Shown: in pieces, positions 38,201 through 42,260 of the stretch | Layout: the number at the start of each line of letters is the position of its first letter | How positions within the stretch are numbered: position 1 is the stretch's first letter | Assembly: GCF_020497125.1 (NCBI RefSeq) | Contig: NC_059082.1 | Span: 64,372,948-64,436,947 of the forward strand | DNA: 64,000 nucleotides | Direction of reading: 5' to 3' | Origin: Mauremys mutica | Taxonomy: Eukaryota > Chordata > Testudines > Geoemydidae | Made by a program: the position numbers and the translations under genes | Notes under the pieces: model-generated | What the model saw: the letters and a program-made list of their open reading frames with translations, nothing else | What the model was told of the DNA's origin: nothing | The model's database searches: none

Positions 38201-38481
38201 AAAGCACATGGGAGGGTCAATTTGGAGCCCCTAAACATTTAAAACAAGAGTATTTTGATATGTGCATATATAATGAAGTTTGAATTGGCCAAATACTCAC
38301 CCTTATCTCACTCTTTAAAGACAGTATAAATTGAAGGACTAACCACATTTTAAGTAGGACTGCGTGTGCACACACAAAAAAACCCCATAAGAATATCTGT
38401 CATGAGATCTTACTGTATAAATTGCAATCCTTTCTTGATGTCCTGCTGTCTGATACTTCTCACTTCAGGTACACTGGACAT
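3880..38481 (-). CDS. ZC3H7A: ZC3H7A, zinc finger CCCH-type containing 7A (complete, 22 coding exons)
   Basis: RNA-binding protein of the ZC3H7A/ZC3H7B family; members have been reported to bind pre-miRNA loops. Coding exons from start to stop: 38481-38414, 36643-36604, 35805-35608, 33782-33624, 31852-31772, 31685-31644, 30801-30768, 29573-29287, 28038-27831, 26839-26784, 25907-25721, 23994-23833, 22171-21975, 21715-21621, 13601-13420, 9901-9825, 9174-9041, 8706-8601, 7585-7477, 6444-6311, 5430-5267, 4069-3880. All introns are GT-AG and phases match, giving 969 residues against about 971 in human. Order of domains: N-terminal TPR-like region (about 44-155), low-complexity acidic and serine-rich region (197-400), four CCCH-type fingers (about 506-526, 635-660, 773-795, 903-925) of which the first has Tyr instead of His, and a C2H2 matrin-type finger (about 855-878). 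The ends MSSVPE and FLFKDLN match the family. No frameshift or internal stop was seen. Confidence 0.93.
5169..5197. repeat. (TA)n microsatellite
   Basis: Perfect TA dinucleotide run in the last ZC3H7A intron, close to the exon 22 donor. Confidence 0.9.
5267..5430 (-). CDS. ZC3H7A: ZC3H7A coding exon 22, C2H2 finger
   Basis: A 164-base exon, residues 853-907. [19 protein letters not shown] followed by [10 protein letters not shown] is a C2H2 finger of the matrin/U1C spacing. The exon ends in [10 protein letters not shown] plus two bases of Arg, giving the first Cys of the last CCCH finger. Acceptor GTAAACCAG, donor AG|GTATGT. Confidence 0.93.
5532..5832. mobile_element. PIF/Harbinger-like MITE with TTA target duplication
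   Basis: A 301-bp element flanked by TTA on both sides (5529-5531 and 5833-5835). Its ends read GGCCTGGTCTACACT and, from the other side, GGGTATGTCTTCACT, an imperfect inverted repeat. The interior has smaller palindromes, for instance two copies of GATAAATCGATCCCC-like sequence in opposite orientation near 5750-5795. No coding capacity. The three-base TWA duplication suggests PIF/Harbinger. Confidence 0.65.
5985..6205. mobile_element. Palindromic PLE-like terminal repeat
   Basis: Two arms of about 90 bp are inverted copies around a short centre near 6075-6095. Both contain the pair TTGGTCCAATGAAAGATATT and AAGAGCTCTGTGTAAGCT, and the right arm continues into CACCTTGTGTCTCT...CCTGGGACTGACATGGC. 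This resembles the tail family of Penelope-like elements in reptile genomes. The inverted arrangement could form a long hairpin in the ZC3H7A pre-mRNA. Confidence 0.6.
6311..6444 (-). CDS. ZC3H7A: ZC3H7A coding exon 21
   Basis: A 134-base exon, residues 808-852: [15 protein letters not shown], a polar linker and [19 protein letters not shown] place the acceptor at CTTGTTAG before TTCAAGAC because the phase requires it; an AG four bases downstream would break the frame. Donor ACA|GTAAGT. Confidence 0.9.
7477..7585 (-). CDS. ZC3H7A: ZC3H7A coding exon 20, CCCH finger 3
   Basis: A 109-base exon, residues 772-808. It carries a complete C-x8-C-x5-C-x3-H finger in [19 protein letters not shown] followed by AHS, then [12 protein letters not shown]. 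Acceptor ATATCTAG, donor A|GTAAGT. It is easily missed because a plus-strand frame overlaps it. Confidence 0.91.
7756..7880 (+). mobile_element. hAT-type transposon fragment
   Basis: Starts CAGTGGTTCTCAACCTG, a typical hAT (Charlie-like) terminus, followed by AGCCCACAGGCCACTTGTGG. The other terminus is not recognisable, so the copy is truncated. Located in a ZC3H7A intron. Confidence 0.55.
8601..8706 (-). CDS. ZC3H7A: ZC3H7A coding exon 19
   Basis: A 106-base exon, residues 736-771: [18 protein letters not shown] then [17 protein letters not shown]. Acceptor TTCCTTAG, donor GAT|GTATTT. The next exon begins the third CCCH finger. Confidence 0.91.
9041..9174 (-). CDS. ZC3H7A: ZC3H7A coding exon 18
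   Basis: A 134-base exon, residues 692-736. It contains [16 protein letters not shown] and [12 protein letters not shown], a Cys pair and a further Cys-His that look like a small zinc-binding motif. Acceptor AATTTAAG, donor CC|GTGAGT. Confidence 0.91.
9825..9901 (-). CDS. ZC3H7A: ZC3H7A coding exon 17
   Basis: A 77-base exon, residues 666-691: [20 protein letters not shown] then AHGAQ. Acceptor CCTCTGCAG, donor CAG|GTATTT. Confidence 0.9.
10850..11190 (-). mobile_element. CR1 LINE 3' end, 5'-truncated
   Basis: On the minus strand a decayed frame contains [20 protein letters not shown] and [13 protein letters not shown], the C-terminus of CR1 ORF2. It is followed by the CR1 3' UTR (GGGGGTTGGACTAGATGACC, then GGTCCCTTCCAACCC) and ends in the family's ATTCTATGAT type tail. 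The length of about 340 bp is typical of CR1 insertions. Confidence 0.9.
11207..11438. mobile_element. hAT MITE with 8-bp target duplication
   Basis: Ends CAGTGGTTCTCAAAC and GTTTGAGAATCCCTG are inverted repeats. The flanks GGCTAGTG (11199-11206) and GGCTAGAG (11439-11446) agree at seven of eight positions, as expected of a hAT target duplication. The 232-bp interior is non-coding. Confidence 0.8.
12100..13200 (+). mobile_element. CR1 3' fragment interrupted by the 1 kb hAT element
   Basis: Left of the hAT insertion is CAGGGGACTGGACTATAT, and right of it GATTAGATGACC then AAGGTCCCTTCCAGTCC. Removing the insertion restores a continuous CR1 3' end, so the hAT arrived later. Confidence 0.7.
12159..13161. 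mobile_element. GC-rich non-autonomous hAT element inserted in CR1
   Basis: Termini CAGCAGTTCTCAACC and, at the right, GTTGTGAATCCCTG. Flanks GACTATAT and GATTAGAT are a diverged 8-bp duplication. The interior is unusually GC-rich for the surrounding intron and shows only short chance reading frames, no transposase. Confidence 0.7.
13420..13601 (-). CDS. ZC3H7A: ZC3H7A coding exon 16, CCCH finger 2
   Basis: A 182-base exon, residues 605-665. It contains [19 protein letters not shown] and the canonical finger C-x7-C-x5-C-x3-H in [20 protein letters not shown], followed by SLVELKVW. Acceptor AAAAACAG, donor G|GTATGT. Confidence 0.92.
14080..14210. mobile_element. Decayed CR1-like tail
   Basis: Contains GAAGAGACCAAGAAGGTCATC followed by TAATCCAACTTCTTGC, a diverged version of the CR1 3' UTR in reverse orientation. 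Short and worn. Confidence 0.5.
14213..14500. mobile_element. Harbinger-like MITE
   Basis: Ends GGGCTTGTCTAC and, inverted, GGGCACACCTAC. The terminal motif resembles that of the 5532-5832 element. Flanking trinucleotides TTT and TTA are only a partial duplication. Non-coding. Confidence 0.45.
15067..15163. repeat. DIRS copy 1 internal complementary region
   Basis: The left half, ending GGTGAGTAACC at 15118, is an inverse copy of the element's left end starting GGTTACTCACC at 14828. The right half (CTTCTCCGAGTGCTTGCTC) matches the inverse of its right end near 20720-20748. This junction of both ends is the DIRS hallmark. Confidence 0.8.
15179..16561 (-). CDS. DIRS copy 1 tyrosine recombinase, open frame of 460 codons
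   Basis: The C-terminal two thirds is a tyrosine recombinase, which integrates the circular DNA form of DIRS elements. The N-terminal SAM-like core begins near residue 115 ([13 protein letters not shown] near 135-147). Catalytic residues are visible: Arg in TSARRISE (about 266), His and Arg in IHSTRAQ (396 and 399), His in SVHTF (426) and the nucleophile Tyr in SHYAIV (432). The frame ends ...SHSDPTA, the same end as in copy 2. The first 100 codons overlap the methyltransferase-like region in another frame. The frame is intact although the rest of the element is broken; retained coding may be chance. Not a host gene as far as I can see. Confidence 0.8.
   Translation of the reverse strand: MEVPNVLFSPVDFPGFAVRCLPDPVEGPTVLHLPSIPTSPQGPAQGIQGQNMSDSGRPSMAQATLVHHAAGAIDRCSDSTSALAGPDLTRPQPPVSPRPAIPPSHMVDAAWLTQSDLLCSYLVQQVLIGSRKPSTRVTYPAQWKRFSCWCAQRHAPPLQASVPLLLDYLLSLKQQGLAISSLRHLAASSAFHPGEHGCSVFSNLTVGRFLKGLDRLYLQVQQPIPAWDFNLVLSRLMGPPFELMAICSLLYLSWKTDFLFTITSARRISEIRDLTLVLPYTAFHKGKVQLRPHPAFLPKVVSTFHINQDIFFPVFYLKLHTTQREQRLHSLDIHRALTFYIERTKPFRKTTQLFVAVADRMKGLLVSSQCISSWITSCIHACYNLAGIPAMHFTIHSTRAQASSAAFLAQVPVQEICRAAACSSVHTFASHYAIVQQSKDNTAFGSAVLHSAISHSDPTA
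16225..18330 (-). pseudogene. DIRS copy 1 RT, RNase H and methyltransferase-like remnants
   Basis: Pieces in several frames: RT at 18322-17678 ([26 protein letters not shown]), the continuation [13 protein letters not shown] at about 17600, and [10 protein letters not shown] at 17500-17450. Then [11 protein letters not shown] and LLGHM at 17431-17024, and RNase H to 16654 ending [15 protein letters not shown]. Finally the methyltransferase-like [12 protein letters not shown] and [10 protein letters not shown] at 16641-16225. At least four frameshifts and an amber codon at 17446-17444 separate them. Confidence 0.75.
18331..19893 (-). pseudogene. DIRS copy 1 gag remnant
   Basis: The start at 19893 reads [20 protein letters not shown] then [13 protein letters not shown], the same Cys-rich N-terminus as in copy 2. 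It then breaks: further parts occur in other frames at 19246-18860 and near 18545-18354 ([13 protein letters not shown]). Shorter than copy 2 and lacking most of the Arg/Ser-rich block. Confidence 0.7.
20001..20241 (+). mobile_element. PLE 3' tail inserted in DIRS copy 1 leader
   Basis: Carries GCATCCGAAAAAGTGAGCTG, CTCACGAAAGCTCATGCT and GTTAGTCTTTAAGGTGCCAC, the terminal sequence of reptile Penelope-like elements. It is flanked by TATAATAACTAT on both sides (19989-20000 and 20242-20253), a 12-bp target duplication, so it landed after the DIRS copy. Confidence 0.8.
20309..20749. repeat. DIRS copy 1 right inverted terminal repeat, split
   Basis: Matches the left repeat 14828-15050 in inverse orientation (CCTCAGTTCCTTCTTGCC, GGTATATACCCCAGCC-like and TTAGGTGTGCGTG-like blocks). 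Interrupted by the MITE at 20379-20602. The right extreme is ...CTCGAAGAAGAAC. Confidence 0.75.
20379..20602. mobile_element. Tigger/mariner-like MITE nested in DIRS terminal repeat
   Basis: Flanked by TA on both sides. Ends CAGGTCTGTCGCATCTTA and, inverted, CAGGCGAGTCTCATCTTA are matching inverted repeats. Removing it rejoins the DIRS repeat at GGTATATA/TCCAGCGCC. Confidence 0.8.
21123..21336. mobile_element. hAT fragment followed by Tigger-like fragment
   Basis: Begins AAGGGTCCCCAACGTACTGG, a hAT terminus, continues with GCATCCGCCAAAATGCCGCC (also found inside the 52306 element), then changes to a Tigger-like sequence ending GGGGAATGTCTG before TA. Confidence 0.5.
21339..21577. mobile_element. 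Tigger-like element
   Basis: Starts TA|CAGTACTATTG and ends GAGGTTCTACTG|TA. The interior (GTTACGAACATTTCAGAGTT, AACTGTTTCTGTGCTTG) recurs in inverse orientation at 63602-64000. It lies between the DIRS copy and exon 15. Confidence 0.65.
21621..21715 (-). CDS. ZC3H7A: ZC3H7A coding exon 15
   Basis: A 95-base exon, residues 574-605: [16 protein letters not shown] then a linker ending DFEDNK. Acceptor TGTATTTCAG, donor AA|GTATGT. The 8 kb intron after this exon holds DIRS copy 1. Confidence 0.91.
21975..22171 (-). CDS. ZC3H7A: ZC3H7A coding exon 14, CCCH-like finger 1
   Basis: A 197-base exon, residues 508-573. It continues C-x8-C-x5-C-x3 as [15 protein letters not shown], so the fourth ligand is Tyr (or the next Cys) rather than His. 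The human protein has the same TFAYC, so this is a family feature and not a local mutation. It continues [15 protein letters not shown] and ends FLCE. Acceptor CATCCTAG, donor GAG|GTGCTT. Confidence 0.92.
22330..23180 (+). mobile_element. Unclassified interspersed repeat, LTR- or CR1-like
   Basis: An atypical GC-richer block in a ZC3H7A intron. It contains GGGAAGGAATTTTTCCCTC, also found in the CR1-like element at 62230, and ends with an AATAAAGTTATGGCCTAATT stretch like a polyadenylation region. No protein-coding similarity was recognised. Class and limits are uncertain. Confidence 0.35.
23833..23994 (-). CDS. ZC3H7A: ZC3H7A coding exon 13
   Basis: A 162-base exon, residues 454-507. It encodes [18 protein letters not shown] and [18 protein letters not shown] then ICKD, supplying the first Cys of a CCCH-like finger completed in the next exon. 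Acceptor TATTTTAG, donor G|GTATGT. Confidence 0.92.
25721..25907 (-). CDS. ZC3H7A: ZC3H7A coding exon 12
   Basis: A 187-base exon, residues 392-453. It contains the family-specific [20 protein letters not shown] signature just before the first zinc-binding region. Acceptor CTTCTGGCAG, donor G|GTAAGG. Confidence 0.92.
26784..26839 (-). CDS. ZC3H7A: ZC3H7A coding exon 11
   Basis: A 56-base exon completing an Asp codon and encoding [18 protein letters not shown], residues 374-391. The human protein carries the similar SREGTPLNNSNSSLLL, with four extra residues nearby. Acceptor CTGTCCAG, donor CTT|GTAAGT. Confidence 0.87.
27831..28038 (-). CDS. ZC3H7A: ZC3H7A coding exon 10
   Basis: A 208-base exon, residues 304-372. 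The peptide includes [31 protein letters not shown], and [13 protein letters not shown] before SDSKR, matching the vertebrate low-complexity segment. Acceptor TTTTTTCCAG, donor G|GTAAGG. Confidence 0.9.
29287..29573 (-). CDS. ZC3H7A: ZC3H7A coding exon 9
   Basis: A 287-base exon, residues 208-303, in the low-complexity middle region. It contains [19 protein letters not shown] and an acidic [16 protein letters not shown] stretch, conserved in the family. I place the acceptor at TGTTTCAG just before ATTTATCAG, because this continues the Asp codon from the previous exon. An upstream alternative AG at about 29622 breaks the phase. Confidence 0.88.
30380..30560 (-). mobile_element. tRNA-derived SINE with CR1-like tail
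   Basis: On the minus strand a tRNA-like head is visible: A box within GATAGGTCAGTGGTTTGAGC and B box within GGTTGTGAGTTCAATCC. It is followed by GGATCTGGGGCAAAGATTGG and a CR1-type tail (GACTCGATGACC, AAGGTCCCTTCCAG). This is the structure of reptile SINEs mobilised by CR1. Confidence 0.8.
30581..30597. repeat. (CA)n short microsatellite
   Basis: CA run next to the SINE at 30380-30560. Confidence 0.8.
30768..30801 (-). CDS. ZC3H7A: ZC3H7A coding exon 8
   Basis: A 34-base microexon giving [11 protein letters not shown] plus the first base of an Asp codon. The human protein has the similar NHSVEDIEPD. Acceptor TATTTACAG, donor G|GTGAGT. Confidence 0.82.
31644..31685 (-). CDS. ZC3H7A: ZC3H7A coding exon 7
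   Basis: A 42-base phase-0 exon encoding [14 protein letters not shown], residues 183-196, in a serine-rich linker of low conservation. Acceptor AATTGCAG, donor AAG|GTAAGA. Supported by phase, splice sites and position rather than strong similarity. Confidence 0.78.
31772..31852 (-). CDS. ZC3H7A: ZC3H7A coding exon 6
   Basis: An 81-base phase-0 exon, residues 156-182, encoding [18 protein letters not shown] and IRKAYVRAR. It is a predicted helical extension after the TPR region. Acceptor CCTTTTAG, donor AGG|GTAAGG. Confidence 0.9.
32885..33524 (-). mobile_element. Tigger-like element, truncated, with internal tandem repeat
   Basis: The right end GTGAGGAGTTACTG|TA is the inverse of the left end of the 52246 element, and the interior shares GCTGATCA...CATTGT and GGGGGACAACCTGACATTAGC-like sequence. 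The other end is missing. It holds (TCTCTCTGTC)3 at 32949-32979 and a 27-bp tandem repeat. Confidence 0.7.
33163..33276. repeat. 27-bp tandem repeat, about four copies
   Basis: The unit GCTGCTGCAATTGCTAGG plus CTGCTGGCA repeats four times with almost no divergence. The related element at 52246 has only a single worn unit, so the array expanded here after insertion. Confidence 0.85.
33624..33782 (-). CDS. ZC3H7A: ZC3H7A coding exon 5, TPR region
   Basis: A 159-base phase-0 exon, residues 103-155. The peptide [18 protein letters not shown] and [18 protein letters not shown] are typical TPR helices, followed by VAKCSLAVP. Acceptor TCTCACAG, donor CTG|GTAAGT. It matches the vertebrate ZC3H7A TPR segment almost residue for residue. 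Confidence 0.92.
34720..35200. repeat. GC-rich array of hairpins with TTTAAA cores
   Basis: Successive imperfect palindromes: 34723-34792 (GTGAAAGTAAGCCGGT against ACCGCACTGGCTTTCAC), 34797-34856, 34929-34985 (GGATTTAAAGGGCTC against GGCCCTTTAAATCC) and 35050-35107. The block begins and ends near GGTGAAAGTAAG, suggesting it is a transposon interior; a second GGGGTGAAAGTAAG lies at 35200. Very different in base composition from the intron around it. Confidence 0.55.
35608..35805 (-). CDS. ZC3H7A: ZC3H7A coding exon 4, start of TPR region
   Basis: This 198-base phase-0 exon encodes residues 37-102. It contains [18 protein letters not shown] and [10 protein letters not shown], a TPR-type helix pair, and ends NRIACYSNL. 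Acceptor TTGTTCCAG, donor TTG|GTAAGT. It forms one TPR unit with the next exon. Confidence 0.92.
36604..36643 (-). CDS. ZC3H7A: ZC3H7A coding exon 3
   Basis: A 40-base exon completing a split Gln codon and encoding [13 protein letters not shown], residues 23-36. The family has [12 protein letters not shown] here. Acceptor TTCCTAG, donor GAG|GTAATG. The exon is too short to be found by open-frame scanning; it is supported by phase and by homology. Confidence 0.85.
37624..37740 (-). mobile_element. PLE 3' tail, continuing after a MITE
   Basis: Reads AACAGGAGTACTTGTGGCAC and GAGCATGAGCTTTCGTGGGC, the inverse complement of the tail at 20001-20241. It resumes after the MITE at about 37921-37990. 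Confidence 0.8.
37741..37920. mobile_element. Mariner/Tigger-like MITE inserted in the PLE tail
   Basis: A 180-bp element whose ends CACCTCTACCTTGATATAAT and, inverted, CACCTTTACCTCAATATAAT are near-identical. It sits at a TA-rich site (ATATATA before, CATACA after) in the PLE tail. Confidence 0.75.
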
Positions 38482-38517
38482 GTTACCCTGCACATCCACT
38501 TTTTAATTCTGCAGTTT
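38414..38517 (-). CDS. ZC3H7A: ZC3H7A exon 2 with start codon
   Basis: The acceptor TTCTTTCAG ends at 38518, then a 36-base 5' UTR tail and ATG at 38481-38479 in the context GGTAACATGT. The 22 complete codons begin [19 protein letters not shown] and match the family N-terminus around RQQxIKxGLQFIQ. The donor is CA|GTAAGA with GT at 38413. The ATG is chosen because it is the family start. An alternative acceptor (CTGCAG) a few bases downstream would not change the protein. Confidence 0.88.
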
Positions 38518-39489
38518 CTGAAAGAATAAACAGAGGCTTTTAACATGCCCCACTCGCTAGCATATTTGCCTCTAGACCAGAAGGGTCAAATCTCACCCCA
38601 GGGCAAGGTTCAATAACAATGCTGATACTGCACTGAAGTAGGAATGAGAAGACATTTTTTCCAGACAATTCATTAAAATTAAGTTCCTACCATAAGCAGG
38701 GGTGGGTATAAGCCGAGTGTTCAACCCAACATTCTCTTCCCCCCGCCTCCTGAGTTGCATGCAACAATTTCAAAGAGCACCTCCCTGCCGATCTCTGTTT
38801 CTATTCCTCTCAATTGCTGAGAATGTTATTCCTCCACTCATAAAGGACTAGATAGACTTATAACTGAAGTGTGTCAGTGCCTCTGCAAAAAAAAGCCAGG
38901 CTAACCACTACCAAATAGTGGTAAGTGCTCTGGCTATTTGTGGATTTATCCACTCTAGATGGCAAAGGACCATGTTACAGACTCAAACAAGCTTGGCAAG
39001 CCGTCAGTCAAACACTTATTTGACCCTGGTCAAATATTCCAGCAAGAATGCCCTAACACAGGGTATGGCTACTTCTTTGATTGCATCAAATACTCCTGGG
39101 GGAATTCTGCATCACTGCACATGCAGAATTTGCACAAAAACTAATGTTGTGAGCGCAGGATTTCCTTTTTCTCCCACAGAAATGGGTTACAGAGGTGCTG
39201 GCCACCACTAGGAGCCACTGGACCAAGAAAAGCCTAGCTTGCAAGTAGAAGACACCGGGGTGGGGAGGGGGATGGAACGGAAAGCAGTAGGAGGAGGAGA
39301 TGGAGGACTCCCGGCAGCTGCAATTCCTGGCATGCCCTAAAGGAAGGAGGCGGCGTGCAGGAAACTCCACACAAGCCTAGTACCCAGCATCAGGCTTTCA
39401 CTACCTCTGGATCCCTGGGCTCAGGGAGTGCAAGTATAGGGGCTGGGGAGAACCTCCAGCTGAGCTCTGAGGGAAGGTGTCTGGGCTGG

Positions 39490-39560
39490 GGGGGGGACCC
39501 CAGCGGTTTGAGCATTGGCCTGCTAAACCCAGGGTTATAAGTTCAAACCATTTAGGGATC
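39490..39560 (+). mobile_element. tRNA-derived SINE fragment
   Basis: Contains GGTTTGAGCATTGGCCTGC and CCAGGGTTATAAGTTCAAACC then TTTAGGGATCTGGGGC, the plus-strand version of the SINE at 30380-30560, cut at both ends. Confidence 0.6.
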
Positions 39561-39575
39561 TGGGGCAAAAAACTA

Positions 39576-39935
39576 AAAAAAAAAAAAATTAATCACAATT
39601 TTAAAAGTTAATCGTGATTAATTGCACTGTTAAAAAAATAGATCAATTGACATTTATTAAATATTTTTGGATGTTTTTCCATATTTTCAAATATATCAAT
39701 TTCAATTACAACACAAAATACAAAAAAAAGTGTACAGTGCTCACATTTTTATTACAAATATTTGCACTGTAAAAATGAGAAACAAAAGAAACAGTATTTT
39801 TCAATTCCTCTCATACAGTGTACTGTACTGCAATCTCTATCATGATAGTGCAACTCAAAAACAAGACAATGTAAAACTCAAGAGCCTACAAGTCCACTCA
39901 GTCCTACTTCTTGTTCAGCCAATTGCTAAGACAAA
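39576..39935 (+). mobile_element. AT-rich interspersed repeat, left part (host of the nested stack)
   Basis: Begins near TTAATCGTGATTAATTGC and continues AATATTTTTGGATGTTTTTC and TTCAATTACAACACAAAATA to TGTTCAGCCAATTGCTAAG. It resumes at 47703 with AAGACAAACAAGTTTG. I recall this sequence as common in reptile genomes but cannot name its class. Confidence 0.55.
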
Positions 39936-40643
39936 ACACCAGAAAACACTATCCTAGTCACCATGGACTTAGAGGCTCTCAACAAAAACATCCCACACGC
40001 AGATGGAATACAAGCTGTCAGGAACAGTATCCCTGATGATGCCATAGCACAACTGGTTGCTGAGCTCTGTGCCTTTATCCTCACACACAACTATTTCAAA
40101 TTTGATGACAATATATACCTCCAGATCAGTGGCACCGCTATGGGCACCCGCATGGCCCCACAATATGCCAACATTTTTATGGCTGACCTCAAACAACGAC
40201 ATTGATGACATCTTCATCATCTGGACCCATGGGAAGGAGACTCTGGAAAAATTCCACAACGATTTCAACAGCTTCTACCTCACCATCAACCTCAGCCTGG
40301 ACCAATCTACACAGGAGGTCCACTTCCTAGGCACCACGGTGCAAATAAGTGATGGTCACATTAACACCACCCTATACCGAAAACCTACCGACCGCTATGC
40401 CTACCTTCATGCCTCCAGCTTCCATCCCGGGCACACCACATGATCCATTGTCTACAGCCAAGCACTGAGGTACAACCGCATCTGCTCCAACCTCTCAGAC
40501 AGAGACCAACACCTACAAAATCTTCACCAAGCATTCTCAAAACTACAATACCCGCACAGGGAAATAAGGAAACAGATCAACAGAGCCAGATGTGTACCCA
40601 GAAGCCTCCTACTGCAAGACAAACCCAAAAAAGAAAAAAATGG
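39936..40643 (+). mobile_element. Penelope-like element, left part with RT
   Basis: Frames at 39963-40205 and 40198-40443 encode the Penelope-type reverse transcriptase: NIPHADGIQAV, NYFKFDDNIYLQISGTAMGT then APQYANIFM, and DIDDIFIIWTHGKETLEKFH with TLYRKPTDRYAYLHASSFHP. A frameshift near 40198 and further decay beyond 40440 (RYNRIC-like sequence out of frame) make it non-functional. It is 5'-truncated. The 9-bp TAAGACAAA at 39927-39935 and 47703-47711 is its target duplication. Confidence 0.85.
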
Positions 40644-40864
40644 TTACTTACCTTTGTAACTGTTGTTCTTCGAGATGTGTTGCTCATATCCATTCCAGTT
40701 AGGTGTGTGCGCGCCGCGTGCACGTTCGTCGGAAGATTTTTACCCTAGCAACCCCAGTGGGTCGGCTGAGCGCCCCCTGGAGTGGCGCCATAAAGGCACC
40801 GCATATATACCTCAGCCGACCCACCCACTCCTCAGTTCCTTCTTGCCGGCTACTCCAACAGTGG
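40644..40864. repeat. DIRS copy 2 left inverted terminal repeat
   Basis: Starts GGTTACTTACC. From about 40683 (CTCATATCCATTCCAGTTAG) to 40864 it is the near-perfect inverse of 46572-46744. The first 39 bases differ from the other terminus, as in DIRS. Contains GCATATATACC. Confidence 0.88.
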
Positions 40865-40882
40865 GGAATGAGGGTGGGTATG

Positions 40883-40982
40883 GAATGGATATGAGCAACA
40901 CATCTCGAAGAACAACAGTTACAAAGGTAAGTAACCGTTTTTTCTTCTTCGAGTGATTGCTCATATCCATTCCAGTTAGGTG
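40883..40982. repeat. DIRS copy 2 internal complementary region
   Basis: Bases 40883-40936 (GAATGGATATGAGC to AAAGGTAAGTAACC) are the exact inverse of the left end 40644-40697. Bases 40943-40982 (CTTCTTCGAGTGATTGCTCA...) match the inverse of the right end 46745-46780. In DIRS replication such a region templates circularisation of the two ends. Confidence 0.88.
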
Positions 40983-40997
40983 ATTCCCAAGCCTTAC

Positions 40998-42260
40998 CTA
41001 GGCGGTGGGGTCGGAGTGAGACGTGGCGGAATGCAGGACCGCCGAGCCAAAGGCTGCGTCATCTCTCGACTGTTGGACCAGAGCATAGTGAGAGGCGAAA
41101 GTATGACTCGACGACCAGGTCGCCGCTCGGCATATCTCTTGGATTGGTACTTGTGCCAGAAAGGCAGCGGAGGACGCCTGGGCTCTGGTAGAGTGGGCGG
41201 TGAGATGGCCCAAAGGGACATTAGCCAAGTTATAACAGGTGCGTATTCACTCTGTGAGCCACGAGGAGATTCGCTGCGATGAGACAGGAAGACCTCGCAT
41301 GCGGTCAGCAATTACCACAAACAGTTGCGGGGATTTGCGGAACGGCCTTGTCCGATCAACATAGAAAGCCAACACTCTGCGGACGTCAAGGGAATGAAGT
41401 CGTTGCTCTCTCGAGGAAGCGTGAGGTTTCGGAAAGAAAACTGGAAGGAAGATGTCCTGGTTATTGTGGAATGCGGACACCACCTTCGGGAGAAATGCCG
41501 GATGAGGACGTAGTTGCACCTTGTCCTTATGAAAAACGGTGTGTGGTGGGTCTACCATGAGCGCCTTGAGCTCAGAGACCCGTCTGGCTGATGTGATAGC
41601 CACTAGAAAAACCGTTTTCCATGACAGGTACAGTAAGGAGCAGGTGGCCAGTGGCTCAAAGGGTGGGGACATGAGCCTGTTGAGGATGAGGTTAAGGTCC
41701 CAGGTGGGAATTGGGTGGCGCACCTGGGGGAAGACACGATCAAGGCCCTTCCTGAAACGAGTAGACATTGGGTGAGAGAACAGTGTATACCCGCCCTCAC
41801 CCGGGTGGAAAGCGGAGATAGCCGCTAAGTGCACTTTTATAGAGGATAATGCCAGGCCTTGCTGTTTCAGCGACCAGAGGTAGTCAAGGACCATTGGAAG
41901 CGGAAGCTCTGTCGGAATAGCGCCTCGCGCTTCGGCCCAGCAAGCGAAACGCTTCCACTTGGCCAAGTAGGTAGATCGAGTGGAAGGCTTTCTGCTGCTC
42001 AATAAAACATGTTGCACGGGTGCAGAACAGCGCACTTCCGACTGGTCTAGCCACTCAGGAGCCACGCCGTGAGGTGGAGGGACGTCAGGTCTGGGTGACG
42101 GAGAGTGCCGTGATCTTGAGTGATGAGATCCGGGTGAAGCGGCAGAGGAATTGGGCTGGCTACCGACAGACGGAGCAGCGTGGTGAACCAGTGTTGCCTG
42201 GGCCACGCTGGCGCAATTAAGATGAGCCGTGCCTTGTCCTGCCGGAGCTTCAGCAGTACT
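40998..42260 (-). pseudogene. DIRS copy 2 tyrosine recombinase (one internal stop)
   Basis: The C-terminal part of a 996-codon frame (44237-41247) plus its in-frame continuation to 40998. Recognisable parts: STRSTYLAKWKRFACW, TSARRVSELKAL with the catalytic Arg, [13 protein letters not shown] with His and Arg, and [12 protein letters not shown] with His and the nucleophile Tyr. A TGA at 41249-41247 separates the last two catalytic blocks from the rest; copy 1 has a Cys codon there. Apart from this stop the catalytic residues are intact. Confidence 0.85.
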
